Shown here: one piece after another, positions 18,120-26,627 of the stretch
How the letters are laid out: the number at the start of each line of letters is the position of its first letter
Numbering within the stretch: the stretch's first letter is position 1
Origin: Paenibacillus sp. Soil750
GTDB taxonomy: Bacteria > Bacillota > Bacilli > Paenibacillales > NBRC-103111
Length of the DNA stretch: 64,000 nucleotides
Assembly: GCF_001428045.1 (NCBI RefSeq)
Contig: NZ_LMSD01000010.1
Coordinates: 139,434 to 203,433 of the forward strand
Reading direction: 5' to 3'
The notes under the pieces: model-generated
What the model was told of the DNA's origin: nothing
Databases searched by the model: none
Seen by the model: only the letters and a program-made list of their open reading frames with translations
Translations under genes and position numbers: made by a program

Positions 18120-19084
18120 TGAGCTCGGGACGATTACGAGCGATCTATCCGCATTTGGGATTTGTATTGGTCTATTTACTTTGGGGGATCAATTTGGCTT
18201 CTCTCAAAATCGGTGGAAGAGAATGGGACAGTCTCGTCTTTAATGGACTGCGCTTTGCGAGTATGATACCGATCCTGTGGGTCTATACTTACTTCTATTA
18301 TCGTTCGCGGTCACTTCGTTTCCAAATTGCGGGGCGCGATCTTCTGCTCATCTGTGGGTTAGGGATACTGAATGCCGTAGGGATGGAAGCTCTGCTGCAA
18401 TATGCTTTACAGTTTTCCAACGCTGCGAATGGTGCCGTACTGGGGCGAGGTTTTATGCCAGTGATTACAGTGCTTATTGCTGTCATGGCTAGGCAAGTAA
18501 AAATTACATGGCGAATCCTAATCGGAATCCCCTTGGCGCTCGGCAGTGTAATCCTCATTGTCTCGGGGGGAGCCGAAGGCTTTCACTTGGGAAGTGAGAC
18601 ATTTCGCGGTGATATTCTGCTGCTTATGCGCAGTTTCATGGGAGCCATTTATCTCATTGGGATGAACCGATTAGTCGTGAAATATCCGCTTCCGATATTA
18701 ATTTCACTTGAAATGACCGCTGGAGCCCTGTCTTTATTACCGTTCGTGCTATTGCGTGCAGATGGTGCTTACTTCGCTGCGATCTCACAGACGGGCTGGA
18801 TCAGCTTAATCTATACCTCATTGCTGGCAACAGCAGTAGGTTTCTCATTACACAATTGGAGTCTAGCCAAACTGGGGCCTTTCAAAGCATCGGCCTATGG
18901 GTATTTACTTCCGGTTACGGCTGCACTTGGAGGTTTCATTTTTCTAGGAGAATCGATCTCGTTAAGTCAGTATCTTGGAGGCGTAGGTGTGTTAGCCGCG
19001 ATGTTTTTCGTGCAGCGTGATCGAACATCCAGCATCAAACGGGCACCAGTACCTGCACCAACAGCCACGACGTTAACGAAGTAA
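18119..19084 (+). CDS. EamA/DMT-superfamily transporter
   Basis: 321 residues, start at the ATG overlapping the UbiD stop (TGATG), so translational coupling is likely. Ten transmembrane helices arranged as two EamA repeats are visible (YPHLGFVLVYLLWGINLASL opening the first; LIYTSLLATAVGFSLHNWSL and LGPFKASAYGYLLPVTAALG in the second). Such proteins export or import small metabolites. The coupling to the decarboxylase suggests a related substrate, but this is only inference. Confidence 0.85.
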   Translation: MSSGRLRAIYPHLGFVLVYLLWGINLASLKIGGREWDSLVFNGLRFASMIPILWVYTYFYYRSRSLRFQIAGRDLLLICGLGILNAVGMEALLQYALQFSNAANGAVLGRGFMPVITVLIAVMARQVKITWRILIGIPLALGSVILIVSGGAEGFHLGSETFRGDILLLMRSFMGAIYLIGMNRLVVKYPLPILISLEMTAGALSLLPFVLLRADGAYFAAISQTGWISLIYTSLLATAVGFSLHNWSLAKLGPFKASAYGYLLPVTAALGGFIFLGESISLSQYLGGVGVLAAMFFVQRDRTSSIKRAPVPAPTATTLTK

Positions 19085-19134
19085 CAGAGCTATGCTAGAT
19101 CGCTTAGTATGTTGATAAAAAGGGAGGTGATCTT

Positions 19135-19842
19135 ATGCTTCGTGTGTTATTTAATGAGCCGGAACGTATCGACAGCGGACTCCTGCTGGAAGCTTTTGAT
19201 GCAGTGAGAGCCTATATGAAACAGATCGAAACTGAACAGAGTCACCTCTCCACGGCGCATTCGATCTTTCATCGGCAAGCGATATGGAGTAAAGGTTTTA
19301 TTGATGCCTTGGATGAGCTCGAACAGAGCAAATACTGCTGTGAGCGATATGGCGAGCGGATTGTTAAAGGTTTTTTGGAAGAAATGACCCCGCAGGAAAC
19401 AGATGATTATCAACGTTTTGTCTATTTCTACAAAAATGCGTTCATCCGTTTATTTTCTGTTTTTGATAAACTAGGAACTTTTATGAATGACCTCTTCGCC
19501 TTGAAGACCGAAACCGTGAAATCACGATTTTCGTATTTTACGGTACTCCGCCATATGCATGACAAGCATCTTCATGGCTCGTTAGAACTGCAACTTTATA
19601 CTCTCAAAATGACCTATAAAGTGCCGTTAGAACGACTACGCAATCTGCGTAATATGGAAATGCATTATATTAATGCTGAGATGTTAGACGATCTTATGCA
19701 GAAAGAGCCGATGCTCGGAGAACGGGTTCATATTGAGGATGTGAAGCTGAATTTATCCGATTTGCAGCAGGGATTTGACATGGTATGCCGAACCTTAACA
19801 ATAGCATTTACTTATATTACGGCATATGTGACAAAGGGGTAG
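19135..19842 (+). CDS. HEPN-like helical protein (Cthe_2314-type)
   Basis: 235 residues, ATG behind GGGAGGTG. All-helical. Near residues 167-180 it reads ERLRNLRNMEMHYIN, containing the HEPN hallmark R-x4-H (Arg172, His177) after a polar patch, in the layout of the Cthe_2314-like HEPN family. HEPN domains are often RNases or toxin parts, but several are house-keeping. Here it sits 7 bases before the SDR gene in a conserved-looking operon, not beside an antitoxin. RNase activity is not established. Confidence 0.6.
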   Translation: MLRVLFNEPERIDSGLLLEAFDAVRAYMKQIETEQSHLSTAHSIFHRQAIWSKGFIDALDELEQSKYCCERYGERIVKGFLEEMTPQETDDYQRFVYFYKNAFIRLFSVFDKLGTFMNDLFALKTETVKSRFSYFTVLRHMHDKHLHGSLELQLYTLKMTYKVPLERLRNLRNMEMHYINAEMLDDLMQKEPMLGERVHIEDVKLNLSDLQQGFDMVCRTLTIAFTYITAYVTKG

Positions 19843-19848
19843 GGGACC

Positions 19849-20643
19849 ATGCCATTAAGAGGTCGAACAGTGCTTGTTACAGGCAGTGCCAAGGGTTTGG
19901 GAAAAATGACGGCGTTGACTTTAGCCAAGAAGGGCTGCCAGGTCGCTGTGAATTATGTAACAAGTGAGAAGGAAGCTGCGGAACTCGTTCATCAATTGAC
20001 GGATATGGGCGTTCACAGCATCGCGGTGCAGGGAGATGTAGCCAAGCGCGAGGACATCTTCCGCATGGTTGAAGAAACGGTCTCGCAGTTGGGGCCGATA
20101 GATATACTTGTCAATAACGCAGGACCTTTTGTACGTGAACGGCGTTTTTTCGCTGACTACAGCATGGACGAAATAGACTATTTAATGCGAGGGAATCTGA
20201 TAGGCGTCATGGAGTTGGATCATCTTGTGCTGCCTATGATGAGAGAGCGCAGATGGGGGCGTATTATCCATTTCGGCTTTGGGAAAGCGGCTGAAGCGAG
20301 GGGTTGGACGCACAGAGCTGCTTATGCGGCTGCCAAAGTAGGGTTAGTTTCCTTTACCAAAACATTAGCCGAAGAAGAAGCCGCACATGGGATCACGGTG
20401 AATATGATTTGTCCGGGCGATATTCGCGGGAAGAACAAAGAACGCACCATGGAAGAGGCACGCTTAGAAGTGGATGGCGAAACGCCTGTTGGCAGACCAG
20501 GAACGGGTGAAGATGTAGCGCGTGTCATCGATTTCCTCTGCTCGCCTAACTCGGATTTTATTACAGGCAATATTATGGATATCTCTGGCGGGCTGGATCC
20601 TATTCAGCCGATACCTGTACTCAAACAACGCAAAACAGAGTAG
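19849..20643 (+). CDS. Short-chain dehydrogenase/reductase (FabG-like, altered catalytic Ser)
   Basis: 264 residues with a Rossmann fold. NAD(P) motif TGSAKGLG (residues 11-18), NNAG near 89-92, and active-site Y-x-x-x-K in AAYAAAKVG are all present. In classical SDRs a serine precedes that tyrosine by about 13 residues in an I-I-x-x-S-S context; here the strand reads RIIHFGFGKAAEARG with no serine. Catalysis may therefore differ or be lost. GGGGACC lies 5' of the ATG, 6 bases after the HEPN-like gene, so both are co-transcribed. A terminator follows. Confidence 0.85.
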   Translation: MPLRGRTVLVTGSAKGLGKMTALTLAKKGCQVAVNYVTSEKEAAELVHQLTDMGVHSIAVQGDVAKREDIFRMVEETVSQLGPIDILVNNAGPFVRERRFFADYSMDEIDYLMRGNLIGVMELDHLVLPMMRERRWGRIIHFGFGKAAEARGWTHRAAYAAAKVGLVSFTKTLAEEEAAHGITVNMICPGDIRGKNKERTMEEARLEVDGETPVGRPGTGEDVARVIDFLCSPNSDFITGNIMDISGGLDPIQPIPVLKQRKTE

Positions 20644-20654
20644 AACGCCATATG

Positions 20655-20690
20655 GCAAAAAGAGCTTACCATAGAGGTAAGCTCTTTCTT
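20655..20690. terminator. Bidirectional terminator between the convergent SDR and nifU-like genes
   Basis: AAAGAGCTTAC-CATAGA-GGTAAGCTCTTT is flanked by A- and T-rich ends and can serve both converging transcripts. Confidence 0.85.
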
Positions 20691-20706
20691 TATGATATAG
20701 TCGTAA

Positions 20707-20952
20707 TTAGAATACCTGTACGACTTCTGTTATGCCTTCTACCTCTTCAACCAATGCGCGCTCAATACCAGCTTTCAAAGTGATTGTTGAGCTCGGGCAG
20801 CTGCCGCAGGCACCCATAAGTTTAAGTTTTACGATTCCGTCTTCCACATCAACTAGATCGACGTCACCGCCATCACGTTGTAGGAAAGGACGAAGTTTAT
20901 CTAAAACCTCAAGAACTTCATCGTAAATCGCTTCTTTGGTTTTTTCTGTCAT
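20707..20952 (-). CDS. NifU C-terminal domain protein (YutI-like Fe-S scaffold)
   Basis: 81 residues from the second ATG, which is spaced about ten bases from AAAGGAG; the first ATG touches the ribosome-binding site. It is the stand-alone NifU C-terminal domain, with [20 protein letters not shown] and the cluster-binding Cys pair in [10 protein letters not shown]. These proteins assemble or carry Fe-S clusters and act with A-type carriers such as YutM, encoded 3.5 kb downstream. In Bacillus subtilis the same genes are neighbours. Confidence 0.9.
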   Translation of the reverse strand: MTEKTKEAIYDEVLEVLDKLRPFLQRDGGDVDLVDVEDGIVKLKLMGACGSCPSSTITLKAGIERALVEEVEGITEVVQVF

Positions 20953-21048
20953 TTGATTCATCTCCTTTCTTTATCTATTATAGTACAATACGCTTTAAAT
21001 GAAAATGGTTTAGGGATTGAAACTATCAGTATGGGGTGGAATTTTTAA

Positions 21049-21303
21049 ATGCGACCAATTATAGAATTTTGTGCCAGCAATATGCACACAGGAACAGATA
21101 AAGTAATGAAAGATCTTGAACAAAATCCGGAGTTTGATGTCATGGAATACGGCTGTCTGGGCAACTGTGGCCAGTGCTACATGGAGCCTTACGCACTAGT
21201 CAATGGAGAAATCATTGCAGCAGAAAGCGCCGAGAGCCTCCATGTTCTTATTTTAGAAAAGATCAAAGAGATTGAGGCCATGTATGATTTGCTTAGTGAA
21301 TAA
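21049..21303 (+). CDS. yuzB: YuzB family protein (DUF1450)
   Basis: 84 residues, ATG behind GGGGTGG. It matches the YuzB/DUF1450 pattern: RPIIEFCASNMHTGTDKVMK, then GCLGNCGQCYMEPYALVNGE with a cluster of cysteines that could bind metal or an Fe-S cluster. The family function is unknown. In Bacillus it sits beside yutI, yutJ and yutM, as here. Confidence 0.88.
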   Translation: MRPIIEFCASNMHTGTDKVMKDLEQNPEFDVMEYGCLGNCGQCYMEPYALVNGEIIAAESAESLHVLILEKIKEIEAMYDLLSE

Positions 21304-21318
21304 GCCGATCTAGCTAGC

Positions 21319-22389
21319 TTAACCGAAGTGGCGTTTGGATTTCCAAAGCACGCCGCTTTTCAGCATACGAGCAATTTTCCCTGTCATTAACGTACGTTTT
21401 CCCATGATGCCGAAGCCGCTCTTTTTGCCAAGTGAACCGAGTGTTCCACGTAGCTTGATTTTACCAAGCTTAGGTGTATCGCCTTTCCAAATTGCTTGAA
21501 TCGCTTCGGCTATTTGTTTACCTTGCGCTTGTGCGGCTTGGGCACTTGGTGAGAACGGTAGGGACGCGCAGTCACCTACGACGTAAACTTCCTCAAAGTT
21601 CGGGATTTGGTGGTATTCGTTTAATAGAATACGTCCTTGACGATCTTTTGGTACATTCAAAGCTTCGACAATTGGCGTTGGTTGTATACCTGCTGTCCAA
21701 ATTGTAGCATCAGTACGGATAATTTCATCTTGGTTGTACAAATCACCGCCATCTAATCGAACAAGCGATACTTGTGTTCGCAGCTCAATATGATGTTCGA
21801 TCATCCATTCACGCACATATTGCTGCAGATTCGTAGGGAAAGCGGAGAGCAGACTAGGACCACGATCAATTAATCGGATGTTTAAGTCAGGGCGGCTTTC
21901 ACGAAGTTCTGAAGCCATTTCTACACCGCTAAGTCCTCCACCAATGATGGATACTTGTCCGTATGGATTGATATTGTTTATTTTCTGATACGTTGCACGC
22001 GTTTGAGCCAGTGTCTGGATACTGGATGAAAACTCCTGAGCGCCAGTAATTCCATGATAACTGTCAACACAACCAAGTCCAATGACTAGCCAGTCGTAGG
22101 AGATGGGTTCTTTGTCGTGGAAGTTGATTTGCTTCGTTTCGAGATTAACATCAGATACTTCTCCGTAAACAAGCTGAAGCCGCGAATCATCGGGATAAGC
22201 TACTCGAATATGCGTTTCAGCAATGGTACCCGAAGCTAGTGCATAATATTCCGTTTTGAGGCCTTGGAATGGACTGCGATCAATCATAATAAGTTCAGTG
22301 TCGTCTGGTAAATCCTTTTCGAGCAAGTTTAAAGCTACGGTCAGACCGCCATAGCCTCCTCCGAGAATGACAAACTTTTTCATAGCCAA
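21319..22389 (-). CDS. YutJ-like NAD(P)/FAD-dependent oxidoreductase (NDH-2 family)
   Basis: 356 residues. FAD-binding GGGYGG lies at the N-terminus and the NADH-binding GGGLSGVEMASELRES near residue 152; the NDH-2 segment VYVVGDCASLPFSPSAQAAQ lies near 270. Type II NADH dehydrogenases pass electrons from NADH to quinone at the membrane surface without proton pumping. The start is the TTG at 22389 (AAGGG spacing) or the ATG at 22383. It is convergent with yuzB. The position corresponds to B. subtilis yutJ. Confidence 0.85.
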   Translation of the reverse strand: MAMKKFVILGGGYGGLTVALNLLEKDLPDDTELIMIDRSPFQGLKTEYYALASGTIAETHIRVAYPDDSRLQLVYGEVSDVNLETKQINFHDKEPISYDWLVIGLGCVDSYHGITGAQEFSSSIQTLAQTRATYQKINNINPYGQVSIIGGGLSGVEMASELRESRPDLNIRLIDRGPSLLSAFPTNLQQYVREWMIEHHIELRTQVSLVRLDGGDLYNQDEIIRTDATIWTAGIQPTPIVEALNVPKDRQGRILLNEYHQIPNFEEVYVVGDCASLPFSPSAQAAQAQGKQIAEAIQAIWKGDTPKLGKIKLRGTLGSLGKKSGFGIMGKRTLMTGKIARMLKSGVLWKSKRHFG

Positions 22390-22436
22390 CCAATATCCCT
22401 TCTGAACGATGATCTATTCTCTATTACCTATTATCT

Positions 22437-23537
22437 CTAATACACTTTGATTTCATTATAAAAGGTGTCTCGCTCAACCGCGACGCGGCCCGCACCTTGA
22501 ATGAGCCATACAATCTCATCGCGTGTTAAACCTTCTGGTGAAAGAGCACCAGCAGCATGTGAGATTTTCTCTTTCACGATCGTGCCGTGAGCATCTGAAG
22601 CACCGAATGTGAAGGAAAGTTGCGTAAGTTTCGTTCCGATATTGATGAAGTAAGCTTTAATATGTGGGAAATTGTCCAACATTAGGCGGCTAATCGCCAT
22701 TGTTTTGAGTTCGTCCCATGCGGGAACGAAACGTTTAAGACTTGCATTTTTGCTCGCTGGCTGAACAGAATTAGGAATGAATACGAGGAAACCGCCCGTT
22801 TCGTCTTGCAGCTCGCGCAGCAACATCATATGGCGAATCCGTTCTTCTTTCGTTTCAATTGAACCATATAGCATGGTCGCATGAGTTTTCATCCCTAGAA
22901 GATGAGCTTGACGATGAACATCTAACCATTCTTCAGTGGAAGCTTTTTCGACCTTCATTTTCGAGCGGTAACGTTCCGTAAGAATTTCGGCTCCTCCGCC
23001 AGGAAGCGTGGAAAGTCCAGCATCCATTAATGCCTTAAGTACATCTCGATAGCTGAGGCCGCTAATACGCGAGAAGAATTCGATCTCTGCAGCAGTATGA
23101 GCTTTAATCGTGACATCCGGGTAAGCTTGCTTTAAGCGACGAATGCAATCAACGTAATACTCAAAAGGCAGATGAGGGTTATGCCCCTGACTAATATGGA
23201 ATTCTTTAATTTCAGGGTTAAAATTCTCGGCAATATAATCTAACATCTGATCTGGTGTTAAGGTGTAAGCACCTTCTTGACCTTCGTCGCGGCGGAAATG
23301 ACAAAATGAACAATGCTCCTCACAGACATTCGTGAAATATAAGCTCATATTTTGTACAAAATATACCTTATTCCCATTCAACCGTGTATTCACTTTATTT
23401 GCTAATTGACCAATGGTTAAAAGATCGTCAGATTCATATAAAAACAGTCCGTCTTCCATGCTCAACCGTTCGCCGTTCTCAACCTTGTCAGCAATCTCAG
23501 CCATCCGTTTGATCGGGTCTACTGTCGTAATACTCAT
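22437..23537 (-). CDS. mqnE: Aminodeoxyfutalosine synthase MqnE
   Basis: 366 residues. A radical-SAM enzyme of the futalosine pathway that joins the MqnA product to adenosine for menaquinone synthesis. The 4Fe-4S motif CEEHCSFCHFRR lies near residue 72 with the family phrase FHISQGHNPHLPFEYYVDCI, and GAEILTERYRSKM further on. AGGAGG lies upstream of the ATG. Menaquinone serves the NADH dehydrogenases in this window and cytochrome oxidase using CtaA's heme A, so several respiratory genes cluster here. Confidence 0.93.
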   Translation of the reverse strand: MSITTVDPIKRMAEIADKVENGERLSMEDGLFLYESDDLLTIGQLANKVNTRLNGNKVYFVQNMSLYFTNVCEEHCSFCHFRRDEGQEGAYTLTPDQMLDYIAENFNPEIKEFHISQGHNPHLPFEYYVDCIRRLKQAYPDVTIKAHTAAEIEFFSRISGLSYRDVLKALMDAGLSTLPGGGAEILTERYRSKMKVEKASTEEWLDVHRQAHLLGMKTHATMLYGSIETKEERIRHMMLLRELQDETGGFLVFIPNSVQPASKNASLKRFVPAWDELKTMAISRLMLDNFPHIKAYFINIGTKLTQLSFTFGASDAHGTIVKEKISHAAGALSPEGLTRDEIVWLIQGAGRVAVERDTFYNEIKVY

Positions 23538-23876
23538 GCTCCATGCCTCCTATGAAAATATAATAAACCGCATAATGAAACGACGCAGCCAGCAGTTAGA
23601 ACTAGGTGCGTTAGGTGGTGTGAGTTGCTCGCGTACCTGTCAACCAGTTCGGTTAAGGAATTCACAACCAGATTTATAACGATACAAGCTATCCATCCAT
23701 CTTATTATAAACCTCCTACTTGGGAGGGGCAACATCAGAACGTTGAAGATAAATCGACAATCTTATCCATGTCCTATATTTTTTCGGTGAAATTGGCGAA
23801 ATGTTATTCCCAATATTAACAAATTCCTGTATACTATTGCAATGTGATTACGTAAGGGCTAAAGGTGATAATAATC

Positions 23877-24059
23877 GTGCTACCATTATTCGTGACCGAA
23901 CCGCAGGAACGACTTCATATCAAAATAGAACAACTTCGAGGCCAAATGGTTAGTTTGGGAACCTCGCATGGTTTCCTTCATCCTGACGTGCAGAAATGCA
24001 GTCGAGATCTAGACCAGTTACTATTGCAGTATTATGCCACAAGACGTTCTAAACAGTGA
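23877..24059 (+). CDS. Spo0E-like aspartyl-phosphate phosphatase
   Basis: 60 residues from the GTG at 23877, 7-8 bases after AAAGGTG; the GTG at 23865 overlaps that site. The Spo0E pattern is clear: IKIEQLRGQMVSLG, a short loop, then SRDLDQLLLQYY. Such proteins dephosphorylate Spo0A~P and delay sporulation. It is preceded by about 340 bases (23538-23876) that contain only a small hairpin (CCTCC/GGGAGG) and no gene I can support. Confidence 0.85.
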   Translation: MLPLFVTEPQERLHIKIEQLRGQMVSLGTSHGFLHPDVQKCSRDLDQLLLQYYATRRSKQ

Positions 24060-24171
24060 ACAGCTGCCCTTGAGCATCGGATGGATTAGGAGTATACTTA
24101 TAGCAAGCACTTCGTATACCAATGCCAGTTTTCCTTAATTTACAGGGAAAAACCAAGGAGGGATTTCCATT

Positions 24172-24543
24172 ATGATTAATATAAGTGAATCAGCTAGTGA
24201 GAAAATTAAAGAGCTTTTGGCATCGGAAGAATCACCTAATCTTTTCTTACGCCTTGGCGTGAAGGCTGGTGGTTGCAGCGGCTTTTCTTATGGAATGGGC
24301 TTCGACGATGATCAAAAGTCTGACGATAAAGAATTTACCATTCATGGCGTGAAGGTTGTTGTGGATGAAGAGAGCGCTAAGTATTTATACGGCGTCCAAA
24401 TCGACTTCGAAGACAAAGGCATGGGCGGCGGTTTCACCATCAATAACCCGAATGCCGTAGCATCGTGTGGTTGTGGTTCATCTTTCAAGCCAGCTGATTA
24501 TGAGGGAACACCTGAGCCTTGTGATGATAAAGTTGAGGCTTAA
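24172..24543 (+). CDS. yutM: A-type Fe-S cluster carrier (HesB/IscA family, YutM/ErpA-like)
   Basis: 123 residues. Fe-S carrier delivering clusters to target enzymes. Conserved cluster ligands are Cys35 (GGCSGF) and Cys99/Cys101 (SCGCGSSF). AAGGAGGG precedes the ATG. Its last ~53 codons recur at 32473-32632 and last ~38 codons at 51102-51216, because the 3' end is the insertion site of two tandem elements. The present tail therefore probably derives from element 1, while the original host tail lies 26.7 kb downstream. The reading frame is fully restored. Confidence 0.95.
   Translation: MINISESASEKIKELLASEESPNLFLRLGVKAGGCSGFSYGMGFDDDQKSDDKEFTIHGVKVVVDEESAKYLYGVQIDFEDKGMGGGFTINNPNAVASCGCGSSFKPADYEGTPEPCDDKVEA
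24384..24543 (+). repeat. Attachment-site copy 1 (left junction, end of yutM)
   Basis: The last 160 bases of yutM are matched by 32473-32632, and the last ~115 also by 51102-51216. The shared TTTCACCATCAATAACCC block lies at the left edge of the segment common to all three. This is the host/element 1 junction. Confidence 0.88.
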
Positions 24544-24704
24544 TAAAGGGTTTGGGTGTTTGTGAGTGAGTGAATAGCCCTTCGGGATTATGAACTGTGG
24601 AATGTGTCATGGATTATTAATTGTATAGGTAAAATGAGCAATCCATAATCATCTTCTTAGGTAAACACAACCCTAAAAATGACTATATTGGATTGATAAA
24701 TTAG

Positions 24705-24754
24705 ACCTTCTGGACTTGTGTATGACGTATACACATTTCTTAGGAGGTTTTTTT
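24705..24754 (+). promoter_or_regulatory. Terminator-like hairpin whose 3' arm is the integrase ribosome-binding site (element 1)
   Basis: ACCTTCT (24705-24711) pairs with AGGAGGT (24742-24748), with a nested TGTGTAT/ATACACA stem, followed by a T run and then the GTG of the integrase. AGGAGG is thus both stem and Shine-Dalgarno. The same layout occurs at 32804-32857. The native terminator at 51231-51278 has the same 5' arm. It may repress integrase translation or transcription. Confidence 0.7.
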
Positions 24755-25780
24755 GTGCTTAAAAAGAGAGAACGAAGAATAACAGTTAGCAGTAAAGCAT
24801 ATCCAACTTACACATTGGAACAAGCGATTAATTATGTAGTATCTACCAAAAAAGCAGAAGGTTTGAGAGTAAATACTTTAAAAGATTATGCAAATCATTG
24901 GCGTTATTTTTGTGGTTGGTTAATAAACCACTATGAAATTAAGGATGTTGGGGAAATTAATGTTGATGTCATTCGCAATCATGTCAATTACATGAAACAT
25001 GATGCAAAGCGGTATGAGGGACATAAATTTATTACTGATGACCAAGGAATTGGATTAAGTGATACAACAATTAATATACGTTTGAGAACTTTAAAAGCCA
25101 TATTCAATCAGCTTGAAAAGGACGATATTATCGAAGTAAGTCCAACTAGAAATATAAAGTTGATTCGAATGGATGAAGACTTAGTTGAAGCATTTACACC
25201 AGAGCAAGTGAAAGCTTTACTAAGTCAGCCAAATCAAAAAGATTTTGTAGGATATAGAGACTATGTAGCTATGGTTTTACTGCTGGATACAGGAATGAGG
25301 GCTAACGAGCTTATTGGATTAAAATGCGATGATATTGACTTACAGTCTAGGTTGATAACATTAACAGGTCAACAAAATAAGAATAGAAAGCCGCGGATAA
25401 TGCCAATTTCACATTTGAGCGTGAAATTATTGCATCAACTCGTATCTGAAAATAGAAAGAGCTTTTCATCAAATCGACTGTTCTTATCATGTTTTGGCGA
25501 ACCGCTAGGGCAAAATCAATTTAACAAACGTCTAAAGTACTATGGGGACAAAGCTGGAATCAGTAAAAAAATAAAGTGTACTGCCCATGTTTTCAGACAT
25601 ACAATGGCGAAGACATATATTTTGAATGGCGGTGACCCGTTCTCGCTTCAAAGAATACTTGGACATTATGATTTGCGAATGACTCGAAGATACATTCAGA
25701 TGAACAGCGAGGATTTATTGAAGCAACATAGCGACTTTAGCCCTGTTAGGAACATAAGGGGGTACAGCTATGAGAAATAG
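24755..25780 (+). CDS. Tyrosine recombinase (integrase of element 1)
   Basis: 341 residues from the GTG at 24755, correctly placed after AGGAGG; a longer start would read through the hairpin. SAM-like N-terminal domain (TLKDYANHWRYFCGWLINHY) and catalytic domain with Arg in LDTGMRANELIGL, the H-x-x-R box AHVFRHTMAK, the following ILGHYD, and nucleophile Tyr in MTRRYIQM. It should catalyse integration and excision at the yutM tail. It is about two-thirds identical by eye to the element 2 integrase at 32858. Located directly inside the left junction, as expected for an integrase. Confidence 0.93.
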   Translation: MLKKRERRITVSSKAYPTYTLEQAINYVVSTKKAEGLRVNTLKDYANHWRYFCGWLINHYEIKDVGEINVDVIRNHVNYMKHDAKRYEGHKFITDDQGIGLSDTTINIRLRTLKAIFNQLEKDDIIEVSPTRNIKLIRMDEDLVEAFTPEQVKALLSQPNQKDFVGYRDYVAMVLLLDTGMRANELIGLKCDDIDLQSRLITLTGQQNKNRKPRIMPISHLSVKLLHQLVSENRKSFSSNRLFLSCFGEPLGQNQFNKRLKYYGDKAGISKKIKCTAHVFRHTMAKTYILNGGDPFSLQRILGHYDLRMTRRYIQMNSEDLLKQHSDFSPVRNIRGYSYEK

Positions 25781-25967
25781 AACATTATGGGTTGCTATGC
25801 AGGATGATATTGCGGCGGAGAGACTGCTTCATATTACTTGCAGACACGTAAAATTGGCTTTGGAACATGGAGATAAGAATACCCAACTTTCTCGCAAACA
25901 AGCGATTGTAGATGAAATACAGAAGCTTAGAGCGGAAAGAAACCAAATTATCAACAAAGGAATCTAA
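25770..25967 (+). CDS. Small hypothetical protein overlapping the integrase end
   Basis: 65 residues whose ATG lies inside the last codons of the integrase, with AAGGGGG just upstream, indicating translational coupling. Highly charged and helical (LSRKQAIVDEIQKLRAERNQ). Position suggests a recombination directionality factor or integrase accessory protein, but there is no recognisable DNA-binding motif. The partner element lacks a homologue at the same place. Confidence 0.55.
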   Translation: MRNRTLWVAMQDDIAAERLLHITCRHVKLALEHGDKNTQLSRKQAIVDEIQKLRAERNQIINKGI

Positions 25968-26017
25968 TTTTTAATATAAGTTCCAGTCGCAGAAAATGTG
26001 ATTTCTCCGCGGTGCAA

Positions 26018-26053
26018 AAAAAGGAGTCTAATTAAACATTAGGCTCCTTTATT
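26018..26053. terminator. Bidirectional terminator between integrase operon and XRE regulator
   Basis: AAAGGAGTCTAAT-TAAAC-ATTAGGCTCCTTT, with A and T runs on both sides. Confidence 0.85.
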
Positions 26054-26390
26054 TCTTCCTAAAACCTAGCATGAGGTCAATCATTTTTGAAACATCTTCA
26101 AGCTCTTTGGCAGAAAGTGAATGTAATTGGTTGATGATATGAGAAAGTGTCTTTGCTTCTTTAGAATTTTGAGATGGCTGGGTCTGACGAAAAAGTTCTT
26201 CAAGAGTTATGTTTAGTGCTGATGTAATTTTCACAAGACTCTCAAGCGTAGGCGATTTTTCATTCCGTTCTACCTCGCCTAAGAATGACGTATGTATAGA
26301 TGCTCGATGTGCCGTTTCTTCTTGGCTTAACTTTACTTTCTTACGATAATTTCGTAATCTATCGCCAATAATTTTCCCTATATCATTCAT
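26049..26390 (-). CDS. XRE-family transcriptional regulator
   Basis: 113 residues. N-terminal Cro/CI-type HTH (GDRLRNYRKKVKLSQEETAH, then SFLGEVERNEKSPTLESLVK) and a short C-terminal helical tail. It is divergent from the membrane protein gene at 26628; the ~200-base gap between them is the likely operator and promoter zone, with a TATAAT on the + strand near 26490. Probably the maintenance or lysogeny-type repressor of element 1. Confidence 0.85.
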   Translation of the reverse strand: MNDIGKIIGDRLRNYRKKVKLSQEETAHRASIHTSFLGEVERNEKSPTLESLVKITSALNITLEELFRQTQPSQNSKEAKTLSHIINQLHSLSAKELEDVSKMIDLMLGFRKK

Positions 26391-26627
26391 ATGGCTACAA
26401 CTCCTTACTTAAACACAGTAGCCAAGCATAGAGAACTCAACAAAAGGCAATAGAAAGGAAATTAAAATATTTGTGGTCTAAAGACGTTGTGGTTGTTATA
26501 ATGATTGAAATAATTCCCAATTATTAGGGTGTGTATGAGCAAATCCTCACAGATTTTGTTTCAATTTCATTGGCAATATTAGTTAGTTATGAGTTTAAAA
26601 GAAGGAGAAGGCAGGGGGCATGTTGTG

